From CAZPRQ01 sp964589415 (GTDB taxonomy: Bacteria; Patescibacteriota; Doudnabacteria; UBA920), in contig CAZPRQ010000015.1 of NCBI GenBank assembly GCA_964589415.1, positions 1 through 25,952 of the forward strand: a DNA stretch of 25,952 nt, written 5' to 3'. The notes under the pieces were generated by a model that did no database searches, was not told the origin of the DNA, and saw only the letters and a program-made list of their open reading frames with translations. The position numbers and the translations under genes were made by a program. Of the stretch, positions 1 through 6,682 are shown in pieces. Every line of letters begins with the position of its first letter. Position 1 is the stretch's first letter.

Positions 1-148
1 CATACAAATTGGGGCTGAATAAATGGTAATCATGCTTATCGACAAGCGTAATATTTACATGCTTGCCAAACCGCCGTGACAAATCTAAGGCTGTGCGAAC
101 ACCCCCGAATCCGGCCCCAAGAATTACAATATGTTTATTATTTTTCAT
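1..148 (-). CDS. Type II NADH dehydrogenase-like flavoprotein, N-terminal fragment
   Basis: The gene runs off the left edge, leaving its first 49 codons. They begin MKNNKHIVILGAGFGG and continue to LVDKHDYHLFSPNLY. The GAGFGG segment (residues 11-16) fits the GxGxxG dinucleotide-binding turn of a Rossmann fold. The following VDKHDYHLFSPNLY matches the usual start of NDH-2/Ndh-type pyridine nucleotide-disulphide oxidoreductases, where the acidic residue ends beta-2 and the HxF.P.LY segment lines the FAD site. Such enzymes pass electrons from NADH to quinone at the inner face of the membrane without pumping protons. The start lies 2 bp after the stop of the upstream gene, so the two are probably cotranscribed. 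No clear Shine-Dalgarno is seen. Other flavin oxidoreductases of this superfamily (for example sulfide:quinone reductase) cannot be excluded from 49 residues. Confidence 0.8.
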   Translation of the reverse strand, partial: MKNNKHIVILGAGFGGVRTALDLSRRFGKHVNITLVDKHDYHLFSPNLY

Positions 149-150
149 GT

Positions 151-738
151 TTATTTCATTTCAGGCTCAACCCATTGCCACGAATCTATTAATTCCTTCA
201 ATTTGGTTTTATATTCTATATATGCGTTAAGTTTATATATCTGGCTGTTAAACGCAAACCACACGTTCAAAGTGCTCCAACCATCAGGAACATGACTCTC
301 AAAGTATACAGCAGGCTTTCCCCCAACCTCCCATTTTGCGATGTTTAACATTTCCAAGTCAGACTCATCTTGCCGAATAATTTCAGGCGTTAATTCCTTG
401 TTACTACTGTATGGCTCTAAAACCATTTGCATGGCAGTTCCGCTGGCAGACTGTAAAAACAATGTCGTATTTTCATCCCCATCCGGCAAGTTCACAATAT
501 ATAAACCCTGCGGCATGACAAAACTAAACGGCAAATTTGGATGAGTAAGAATACTCCCTTCCAAATATTCACCCTGTACCTGACCGTTACCGATAACCTG
601 AGGCATTGCATTGGAATTGGTTGGCAAAGGTGACGGTGTAGAATGTCCGGTTGAAACTTGCCTTTTAAATTTTAAGACGCCAACCACCGCAAATAAAAGC
701 AAACAAACGGAAATTGCGGCAAATGTAAAATTTTTCAT
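151..738 (-). CDS. Membrane-anchored exported protein of unknown function
   Basis: A 195-residue protein if the second of two consecutive ATG codons is used (the first, at 741, adds one residue). Residues 1-24 have a short basic start and a hydrophobic segment (FTFAAISVCLLLFAVVGVL), followed by KFKRQ, then a Pro/Ser/Thr-rich linker (about residues 30-50). This reads as an uncleaved signal anchor with an extracytoplasmic domain. The domain (about 60-195) has alternating beta-like stretches (LPFSFVMPQGLYIV, MQMVLEPY, WSTLNVWFAF, IYKLNAYIEY) and ends with a Trp-containing helix. The layout loosely recalls PsbP-like or secreted lipoprotein-type domains, but I do not recognise a family. A lipobox is absent. 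A TATAAT box lies at 761-766, and the NADH dehydrogenase-like gene follows 2 bp downstream, which hints at a membrane-linked role without defining it. Confidence 0.75.
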   Translation of the reverse strand: MKNFTFAAISVCLLLFAVVGVLKFKRQVSTGHSTPSPLPTNSNAMPQVIGNGQVQGEYLEGSILTHPNLPFSFVMPQGLYIVNLPDGDENTTLFLQSASGTAMQMVLEPYSSNKELTPEIIRQDESDLEMLNIAKWEVGGKPAVYFESHVPDGWSTLNVWFAFNSQIYKLNAYIEYKTKLKELIDSWQWVEPEMK

Positions 739-760
739 CATAACAAAATCTTATGTCTAT

Positions 761-799
761 ATTATAGCAAATTCCCCTTAAAGGGTCTCTTTAAGGGGA
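761..799 (-). promoter_or_regulatory. TATAAT box preceded by an 11-bp hairpin
   Basis: Positions 773-783 and 789-799 form a perfect 11-bp inverted repeat (TCCCCTTAAAG / CTTTAAGGGGA) around a 5-nt loop. On the minus strand it lies after the stop of the 393-residue gene and is followed by TATAAT at 766-761. The hairpin lacks a U-tract, so it is a weak terminator candidate. It occupies the spacer and -35 region of the putative promoter for the 195-residue gene, and no good -35 box is visible. Confidence 0.45.
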
Positions 800-880
800 T
801 TACCTAAAACAAGAAGAAGAAAACTAATTCCATTTTAACTTTACCAATTCAGTTGCTGCTTATATAAAATAAGTTAGACC

Positions 881-2062
881 TTACTTACCCAAACTATACA
901 ACCACCGTATTTCTTCTCCAGAAAAAGCGCGGCTACAAATGCCTATTTCTTCTGCTCCCTGCTTAATTTGCATTTGTATTTTGCTATCTGAAAATTCTCT
1001 AAAATTTGCCATAGCGGCCTCATGAGTAAAGTTTTGTCGTGATTCTATGTGTAAATACTGTGAACTACGTGAATTTGAACTATTCCTAAATTCTTGCGGC
1101 CTTGGGTTAAAGCTTACTCCCTTCTCATTGTTGTTTGAATATAAATATTTACTTAAATTTTTATACGTAGCCCGAATCCTGCCAACATTATGGGTAAAGG
1201 CATAAGCTGAATTTGTTATATTTATACCGCCGGATATGAGGGAAAAAGTAAAAATTTCTTCAACATATCTATGATTACTTGGGACCGCTGTTATATGGCC
1301 GTCGTAGTCACTGCTTCCCAATGTTGCTCTTAATTGGTTTTGGGAAAAATACTTACCAACCCATACATGCTCATTATTTTTCTCCACACTTTTTCCTAAT
1401 ACTCCAAAGCGGGAAACAATTCCGCTCAAGTTACTTTCCCATGTTTTTAATTGAGACGCGAATCCGGTTTGGAAATAACTGAAATTTCTATTGGCAGCGG
1501 GTTTGTATTCCGTAACAGTCTCTCTTAAAAACTCACTTGGAAGATGTGCCCAAATAGCTTCGCCAGCAACCTGAGGCTGGTGGTCTAGATTTCTGGCAGG
1601 TAGCCTCTCAAAGCCAGCAAATCGAGTTTCTACAATTTTTTTGTTTGCTTGATACGCCAATCTATCTAATTGCTGCTGGGCCAAGACAACCTGGAGCCTG
1701 GCTTGCTTTACTTCCAAATTACGGAACGTGGCAAACGTTAAAGTTGCGAGTAAAAAGACAACACCCGCAAACGTAATTCCAAACCAGACAGGCAATTTTA
1801 CACCGGCTAATTCAAAAATTAAATATTTCTTCGGTATGTTTATTTTGAAACTTCTTTTAAAACCATGCAGCGCATTTTCTCTAAACTCCTTAAGACCGGG
1901 TACAAGTTCTTTTTCGGACAGAGTCCGACCAAATGGCAGTTTTGACTCGAGCACAGAATTTTCAAACATCGCATTGCCTTCAGAAAAGGGGGTAATAAAC
2001 CTGGCACTGGGATGAATAGGATATTTCCTAATACCGAATAGTTTATAAATAAACAACTTCAT
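881..2062 (-). CDS. Single-pass membrane protein with large outer domain, unknown function
   Basis: A 393-residue protein with one clear transmembrane segment at about residues 91-113 (VWFGITFAGVVFLLATLTFA). It is preceded by a basic 90-residue N-terminal part ending in NIPKKY, so the N-terminus is probably cytoplasmic. A short coiled-coil-like stretch (about 115-140, QARLQVVLAQQQLDRLAY) follows, then about 250 residues of mixed Ser/Asn/aromatic composition. The last residues (RAFSGEEIRWLYSLGK) resemble the closing helix of LamG/concanavalin-like domains (typically RALSxEEIxxLY). The rest does not let me confirm such a domain. Its ATG overlaps the stop of the upstream HTH gene (ATGA), so translation is probably coupled. 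No family recognised. Outer-surface localisation is an inference from the single membrane segment. Confidence 0.75.
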   Translation of the reverse strand: MKLFIYKLFGIRKYPIHPSARFITPFSEGNAMFENSVLESKLPFGRTLSEKELVPGLKEFRENALHGFKRSFKINIPKKYLIFELAGVKLPVWFGITFAGVVFLLATLTFATFRNLEVKQARLQVVLAQQQLDRLAYQANKKIVETRFAGFERLPARNLDHQPQVAGEAIWAHLPSEFLRETVTEYKPAANRNFSYFQTGFASQLKTWESNLSGIVSRFGVLGKSVEKNNEHVWVGKYFSQNQLRATLGSSDYDGHITAVPSNHRYVEEIFTFSLISGGINITNSAYAFTHNVGRIRATYKNLSKYLYSNNNEKGVSFNPRPQEFRNSSNSRSSQYLHIESRQNFTHEAAMANFREFSDSKIQMQIKQGAEEIGICSRAFSGEEIRWLYSLGK

Positions 2063-2409
2063 ACAATCCCCCTTTCACCTGTCTGGGGAAAAACTGACCT
2101 GGAGGATTTAAGCTGTTTTGCCCTTACATTCTGTAAACTTATTTTTGCCTGAGGGCCAAAACCTGAACCAAATTTAACATTTTTTAAGCTGCTAAGAATT
2201 TTTTGGTGTTTTTCTGCCTGTACTTTTACATATTCTAAAACGGCTTCCCTCGTTGTTAGCCAATCTCGCGAAATTTTAATTGCTTTTAACTTGCCCTTCC
2301 TGGCCAGCAACGACAAATACTCCGCGCTATACGGAGTATTGTAAGCTGCCTCGCTTATAGAAATAAGCTTACCGGAAGCAAATATCAATTGCTGGTCTAC
2401 GGGTGACAT
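2059..2409 (-). CDS. Helix-turn-helix DNA-binding protein (MerR/excisionase-like, HTH_17 type)
   Basis: From ATG at 2409 the product is 116 residues. About residues 16-60 (ISISEAAYNTPYSAEYLSLL, then a basic turn and LTTREAVLEYVK) match the layout of small HTH_17/excisionase-type winged helix-turn-helix domains: SEAA opening helix, recognition helix with LSLLARKGKL, and a wing ending in the conserved W-L-T-T-R-EAV. The basic tail (about 70-116) has no recognisable fold. The reading frame is open back to 2469, but the stretch 2414-2452 consists of degenerate CGCGG repeats like other spacers here, so I prefer the internal ATG. It overlaps the next gene by ATGA and is probably the regulator or assembly partner of the 393-residue membrane protein. 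Confidence 0.75.
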   Translation of the reverse strand: MSPVDQQLIFASGKLISISEAAYNTPYSAEYLSLLARKGKLKAIKISRDWLTTREAVLEYVKVQAEKHQKILSSLKNVKFGSGFGPQAKISLQNVRAKQLKSSRSVFPQTGERGIV

Positions 2410-2792
2410 GATAATCGCGGAATAACGCAGAATTTTACGCGGATAAACGCGGAAGCCTACGCTTTCCATTTTTGTTTTAGTTTTTCAGACAACTTCTACG
2501 TTTCTAATTTTGGAAAACATAGAAGAAAATTTAAATAAATACCCAATTACTACTCACTTCAATGTGTAACTTTGGCATTGCAGACTGTTAAATCAACAAC
2601 AAAACTAAAATACAACAGAATTAACCAAATTTAGACACATTCAACATGGATACCAATATATAAACGTGTTTATACTTTCTAATTTTTACTTTCGTTTTTG
2701 TTTCAAAGTAGCCTTTGTTTTTGAAGCTAATGAAACGATAATATTTCGTTTCACCGAGCTTGTATAGGCTATCCGATACTTTTTCTAAATTT
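2410..2792 (-). other. Long leader of the HTH/membrane-protein operon
   Basis: This stretch lies between the promoter -10 box and the HTH gene, giving a predicted 5' leader of more than 300 nt. It contains a hairpin at 2731-2753 (8-bp arms TGAAACGA / TCGTTTCA, 7-nt loop), a near-palindrome TATAAAC..GTTTATA around 2660-2675, and the CGCGG microrepeat. The open frame at 2621-2821 starts with TTG inside the promoter -35 box, so I do not call it a gene. No known riboswitch is recognised. Confidence 0.45.
2414..2452. repeat. Degenerate CGCGG microrepeat, four units
   Basis: CGCGG or CGCAG words begin at 2416, 2426, 2438 and 2448, separated by A/T-rich 5-7-mers (periods of 10, 12 and 10 bp). The stretch lies directly before the preferred ATG of the HTH gene and argues against an upstream start. 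Confidence 0.6.
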
Positions 2793-2821
2793 AGTATAGC
2801 AAAAAAAAGATCACTTGTCAA
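2793..2821 (-). promoter_or_regulatory. Sigma70-type promoter of the HTH/membrane-protein operon
   Basis: On the minus strand TTGACA (2821-2816), a 17-nt spacer and TATACT (2798-2793) form a near-consensus promoter. Expected transcription start is near 2786. The -35 box lies in the loop of the preceding terminator hairpin. Confidence 0.8.
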
Positions 2822-2828
2822 TGATCTT
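2801..2828 (-). terminator. Intrinsic terminator of the efflux operon
   Basis: On the minus strand, AAGATCA (2828-2822) pairs with TGATCTT (2813-2807) around an 8-nt loop. A run of eight T ends at 2801. It follows the last permease gene by about 55 bp. The loop holds the TTGACA box of the next promoter. Confidence 0.75.
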
Positions 2829-2882
2829 ATGCAATATATCCTTTAAAATCCGCGGTTCTGCAAGTAAATATAACTATAAAAG

Positions 2883-4145
2883 CTACTCATGACGCAGGGC
2901 TTCTATTGGGTCAAGCTTTGACGCGCGCCGAGCCGGAAACACGCCAAAAAGCAAACCAATAGCCCCCGCTACTCCAAGACCAAGCAATATGCCTTCGACA
3001 GGCACAGAAAATTTCCAAGCGAACCCAAAGGCGCCGGCTATTTTCGCTATGGCAAACGAAACTCCCGCACCGAACACAATGCCAAATCCTCCGCCAATGA
3101 GGGTCAGTAAAATAGACTCAATTAGAAACTCCCATAAAATATCCGATTGTTTTGCCCCCAATGATTTTTTTAATCCGATTTCAGAAATTCGTTCAGTAAC
3201 CACCACGTACATAATGTTCATTATCCCCACGCCACCGACCAGCAACGAAATGGCGGCAATGGCTATAAGCAAAAAAGTGATGGCGTTTAAAATGGTGCCA
3301 AAAGTTTCCAAACCTTGCTGCGCCGTTTGCACCGAAAAATCATCTTTTACCGGATCGGTAATGCTGTGATTTTTTCTGACCAGCAACTTGACGTCTTCTG
3401 CGGTAGCTTCCGAAAGATTGGGATCCTCCAACTGCGCCAAGACATAAAAAAGATGGTCTATGCCCAACAATTTTTTTTGCGCCGTCTGGAGCGGTACAAA
3501 TATTTGCTCGTCTGGATTATTGAACCCGAAACCGCCGCGCTCTTCGTACACGCCAATAACTTGAAAATTATATTCTCCCACGCGGAGCGTTTTGCCCACA
3601 GGCTCATCTTGCCCAAAAAGATCTACGGCGACCTTACTGCCTAAAATTACCACCTGCTCCGCCCCCCGGTCTTCCGCGTCGGAATAAAATCTGCCCGCGC
3701 TTAATTTTCCCTGGTCTATGGAAAACCGCTCGGCACTGGAACCAAAGATAAACGTATTTTTAGTCACGTTTCTGTACGACACGACTTTTTGTCCAATGAC
3801 TGCGCCGTACGCCCCCCGCACGTTAGGCAAGCGGGCAATAGATTCAACGTCCCTCATTTTAAGCGTGGTAATGGCAACAGCCTGGTTCGCGCTACTGCCT
3901 TGCGCGCCGTTTGCGCCCGACTGGCCGCTCCTCGCACGCGTTGTAGGCGGGACTCGGGTCTCAACGGTAAGAAAATTCGTACCAAAGGCTTCCACCTGGG
4001 CGTTTACAAAACCACGAAAACCCTCGCCGGCGGCAAGTACTATAATTACCGTGGCAATACCAATAACAATCCCGAGCGTTGTAAGTCCGGTTCGTATGGG
4101 ATTTGCAAAAAGTCCACGTACAGCTTGTTTAAATGCGGAAAACAT
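2883..4145 (-). CDS. MacB-like ABC transporter permease (second subunit)
   Basis: A 420-residue FtsX/MacB-fold permease. TM1 is at about residues 20-41 (LTTLGIVIGIATVIIVLAAG). A large outer domain (about 45-275, MacB periplasmic core-like, with a Ser/Gly/Gln-rich loop near 70-90) follows, then three C-terminal helices at about 285-312, 342-368 and 380-405. The cytoplasmic loop ERISEIGLKKSLGAK after TM2 is the conserved coupling region that meets the ATPase. The C-terminal PARRASKLDPIEALRHE is also typical. The product works in the membrane with the ATPase at 5661-6377 and the adaptor at 6643-8160. A second paralogous permease lies upstream, so the channel is probably a heterodimer. The gene is last in the operon, and a 225-bp spacer containing a heptamer repeat separates it from its paralogue. 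Substrate unknown: peptide, lipid-linked compound or drug export are all possible. Confidence 0.93.
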   Translation of the reverse strand: MFSAFKQAVRGLFANPIRTGLTTLGIVIGIATVIIVLAAGEGFRGFVNAQVEAFGTNFLTVETRVPPTTRARSGQSGANGAQGSSANQAVAITTLKMRDVESIARLPNVRGAYGAVIGQKVVSYRNVTKNTFIFGSSAERFSIDQGKLSAGRFYSDAEDRGAEQVVILGSKVAVDLFGQDEPVGKTLRVGEYNFQVIGVYEERGGFGFNNPDEQIFVPLQTAQKKLLGIDHLFYVLAQLEDPNLSEATAEDVKLLVRKNHSITDPVKDDFSVQTAQQGLETFGTILNAITFLLIAIAAISLLVGGVGIMNIMYVVVTERISEIGLKKSLGAKQSDILWEFLIESILLTLIGGGFGIVFGAGVSFAIAKIAGAFGFAWKFSVPVEGILLGLGVAGAIGLLFGVFPARRASKLDPIEALRHE

Positions 4146-4152
4146 AGAAAAT

Positions 4153-4187
4153 TAGGTTTTAGGTGTTAGGTTCTAGGTATTAGGATT
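4153..4187. repeat. Heptamer tandem repeat (TAGGTNT), five units
   Basis: TAGG occurs at 4153, 4160, 4167, 4174 and 4181, exactly every 7 bp, as TAGGTTT, TAGGTGT, TAGGTTC, TAGGTAT and TAGGATT. It occupies the spacer between the two permease genes. The rest of that spacer (4188-4370) is A/T-rich with a loose CTTGAT(A/T) motif repeat and no gene that I can see. Confidence 0.85.
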
Positions 4188-4370
4188 AAATAAAATTTGG
4201 TAAAAATAGATTAAAGATTTAAGATACTTCTCTACTAAATACTAAAAAGTGTTAAATGTACGAAATCGGGATAAATAGTTATTACAAAGTATCAAGTTCT
4301 GCAGTTCCTCTTGATTCTTGATTTAAACTTTTTAATTATATTTCCGCTTAATACTTTATATTACTGATCG

Positions 4371-5648
4371 TTATTCATAACGGAGAGCTTCTATGGGATC
4401 GAGCTTAGCGGCTTTAAATGCCGGGTATAGGCCAAATACCACGCCGGTTAAAATTGACACGCCGACAGCTAAAAAAATCGCCAATGGTGATATGACAAAA
4501 GCCCAATCATATCCGGCATACCGGGCTCCCAAAGCAATTAGATACGCTACCAAAATACCAATGACAATACCTATAATGCCGCCTGTCAGTGTAACCGTAC
4601 CCGCTTCAAAAAGAAACTGATTTCTAATAACCGTTCTTCTGGCTCCCAAAGCTTTTCTAAGACCAATTTCCCGCGTACGCTCCGCCACGGTAACCAGCAT
4701 AATATTCATAATTCCAATGCCTCCCACCACTAAGGCTATGGCTGCCATGGCAGTCAAAAAGAGGCGCAGGGCATTTGTAATATTTTCAAGCAGCTTAACG
4801 GCATCGGCAATGTCGCGTACGGAAAAATCCACGTCCTCCTCGTTCTTTATTTTATGCCTGTCCATTAATAGCCGCCGAATGTCCGCTATGGCCGGCTTAA
4901 CATTTTCGGGACTGTCGACTTTCGCAATAATGCTCTGCAAATGATTAATGCCAAGCAGCTGCCGTTGGGCAATTACCAAAGGGATCCAGACCTGGTCATC
5001 CAAATTCGTGAATGCCGAACTGCCAGCCTCTTTGGTGTAGCCAATCACCACAAAAGGAACGCTCTTAATTTTTACCACCTGGTTTAAAGGATCCTGGTCC
5101 GCGAATAACTCCTCTTTTACTCCATGACCAAGCACAATTACATTGGCGCCATTTTCTTCCCGCTCGTCAAAAAACCTGCCTTCTTCCAATTCCACATTTT
5201 GAATTTTTATATACGCCGACTGGGTCCCCGTATAATAGGTATCCACGCTTCTGTTACCCCATACCACGGTGCCGCTCCCCCGCGCCACTGCCGCTACCGC
5301 GGAGAGACTGGGAACTTTGGTTTTGTCTCGCATGGCTTCCGCGTCTCCGTTAACGAGCGTCGTAACTTGTATGCCAAATACCGCTGCGGGCGGACCGCTC
5401 TCATCGCTCTTGCCCGGAAGCACGTTAATTAAATTGCTTCCCAACTTGGTAACTTGCCCTAAAACCAAGCTTTGCGCGCCAGCCCCCAGGGCAATTATGA
5501 CAATAACTCCTGCTACGCCAATTACTATACCTAAAATAGTCAAAAACGACCGGCCTTTCCGGGCCAGCAATCCTCGAATCACAAGTTGGAACGTACTAAA
5601 AATATTCACAAAGTTGTCGCTATAAATTAACCGGCCAAAAAAATCCAT
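4371..5648 (-). CDS. MacB-like ABC transporter permease (first subunit)
   Basis: A 425-residue paralogue of the downstream permease. TM1 is at about residues 36-58 (FLTILGIVIGVAGVIVIIAL). The outer MacB-core-like domain spans about 60-285, and three C-terminal helices lie at about 292-316, 348-372 and 385-410. The loop ERTREIGLRKALGARR and the C-terminal PAFKAAKLDPIEALRYE are the usual FtsX-family signatures. The first 20 residues (MDFFGRLIYSDNFVNIFSTF) look unlike the family's normal start, so translation may begin at an internal codon nearer FQLVIRG. The gene begins 12 bp after the stop of the ATPase gene, consistent with one transcript. The paralogues differ mainly in the outer domain. The role is export with the ATPase and adaptor; the substrate is not evident. 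Confidence 0.93.
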   Translation of the reverse strand: MDFFGRLIYSDNFVNIFSTFQLVIRGLLARKGRSFLTILGIVIGVAGVIVIIALGAGAQSLVLGQVTKLGSNLINVLPGKSDESGPPAAVFGIQVTTLVNGDAEAMRDKTKVPSLSAVAAVARGSGTVVWGNRSVDTYYTGTQSAYIKIQNVELEEGRFFDEREENGANVIVLGHGVKEELFADQDPLNQVVKIKSVPFVVIGYTKEAGSSAFTNLDDQVWIPLVIAQRQLLGINHLQSIIAKVDSPENVKPAIADIRRLLMDRHKIKNEEDVDFSVRDIADAVKLLENITNALRLFLTAMAAIALVVGGIGIMNIMLVTVAERTREIGLRKALGARRTVIRNQFLFEAGTVTLTGGIIGIVIGILVAYLIALGARYAGYDWAFVISPLAIFLAVGVSILTGVVFGLYPAFKAAKLDPIEALRYE

Positions 5649-5660
5649 TTATTTCTACCG

Positions 5661-6377
5661 CTATTTAACCAATTCCTTGTCTGACGTGGCTATGGTACGG
5701 TGCTTAACCTGTTCGTCTTCCACTATGAGACCATCTTTTATGCGCAAAATCCTTTTGGCATGATTGGCTGTATCGGATTCATGGGTAACCAAAATTATGG
5801 TTCTACCCTCGTTGTTAAAGCGCTGGAGTATTTCCATGATAATATTGCCAGATTTGGAATCGAGGTTGCCGGTAGGTTCGTCGGCAAAAATAATAGTAGG
5901 GTCTGTAACCAAGGCCCTAGCTATAGCTACGCGCTGTTTTTCACCGCCGGAAATTTGGTTGGTGTAAAAGTTCAAACGATGCGACAATCCCACCGATGCC
6001 AGTGCCTTCTGCGCGAGTGCGTCATGATTTTTCTTACGACTGTAAAGCAACGGCAGCTTGACATTGTCCATAACGCTGGTTCGCGCCAGCAAATTAAAAG
6101 ACTGGAAAACAAAACCTATGCGTTCATTTCTCAGTTCCGCCAAATAATCGTCGTCAAACCCGGTGGTGTTTTTACCATCAAACAAAAATTCTCCGCTTGT
6201 CGGCCGGTCCAAAAAGCTTAAAATGTGCATAAGGGTAGACTTGCCGCTGCCGGATGGACCCATAATGGCCACAAACTCACCCGAGTCTATTGTAAAACTC
6301 ACACCTTTTAATACCGACGTAACAACTTCGTCATTTATATAATCTTTTTTTAAATTTGTAACTTCAATTAGTTTCAT
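5661..6377 (-). CDS. ABC transporter ATP-binding protein (LolD/MacB type)
   Basis: A 238-residue ATPase of the LolD/MacB/FtsE class. Walker A is GPSGSGKST (residues 40-48), Q-loop FVFQSFNLL (89-97), signature ISGGEKQR (142-149), Walker B IIFADE (162-167), D-loop GNLDS (170-174) and the switch histidine in VTHE (H199). The ATG at 6377 (MKLIEVTNLKKDY) is preferred over the upstream start at 6416, because the family normally begins one or two residues before the first beta strand. The upstream extension also runs into a degenerate spacer repeat. ATP binding drives the two permeases encoded downstream. The C-terminal tail (about 222-238) is slightly longer than LolD. It lies in the AbrB-led operon. 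Confidence 0.95.
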   Translation of the reverse strand: MKLIEVTNLKKDYINDEVVTSVLKGVSFTIDSGEFVAIMGPSGSGKSTLMHILSFLDRPTSGEFLFDGKNTTGFDDDYLAELRNERIGFVFQSFNLLARTSVMDNVKLPLLYSRKKNHDALAQKALASVGLSHRLNFYTNQISGGEKQRVAIARALVTDPTIIFADEPTGNLDSKSGNIIMEILQRFNNEGRTIILVTHESDTANHAKRILRIKDGLIVEDEQVKHRTIATSDKELVK

Positions 6378-6392
6378 ACAGGGGTTTTTCTT

Positions 6393-6427
6393 ATTCACTA
6401 ATTCACGAATTAACACTAATTACACGA
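6393..6427. repeat. Degenerate 8-10-bp microrepeat
   Basis: Units ATTCACTA, ATTCACGA, ATTAACACTA and ATTACACGA follow each other in the spacer before the ATPase gene, alternating CTA and CGA endings. It is one of four such microrepeats in spacers of this window. Confidence 0.6.
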
Positions 6428-6472
6428 AGCTTTAGAATTATCCGCCTTATTGCATTTCGAAAGCACTCTTTG

Positions 6473-6527
6473 GTGGACTAACAAATTCTATTTCTTAATA
6501 AACGTAACAACTTCATCTCCCTCACTC
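6473..6527. repeat. 55-bp sequence duplicated across scaffold gap (left copy)
   Basis: These 55 bases are identical to 6628-6682, which sit directly on the other side of the N run. The match starts and ends exactly at the gap borders, as expected of an unresolved contig-end overlap. The left copy encodes the same last codons of the adaptor gene and should probably be collapsed onto the right one. Confidence 0.9.
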
Positions 6528-6627
6528 NNNNNNNNNNNNNNNNNNNNNNNNNNNNNNNNNNNNNNNNNNNNNNNNNNNNNNNNNNNNNNNNNNNNNNNNN
6601 NNNNNNNNNNNNNNNNNNNNNNNNNNN
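6528..6627. other. Assembly gap, 100 N
   Basis: A run of exactly 100 N. Both flanks carry the same 55 bp, so real missing sequence is likely to be zero. After collapse the adaptor stop would lie about 110 bp from the ATPase start. Confidence 0.98.
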
Positions 6628-6682
6628 GTGGACTAACAAATTCTATTTCTTAATAAACGTAACAACTTCATCTCCCTCACTC
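6628..6682. repeat. 55-bp sequence duplicated across scaffold gap (right copy)
   Basis: The copy that continues into the intact 3' end of the adaptor gene; identical to 6473-6527. Confidence 0.9.

Noticed and set aside
2621..2821. 66-residue open frame
   Set aside because: It starts with TTG inside the -35 box of a strong promoter and runs through the U-tract and leader hairpins; no ribosome-binding site.
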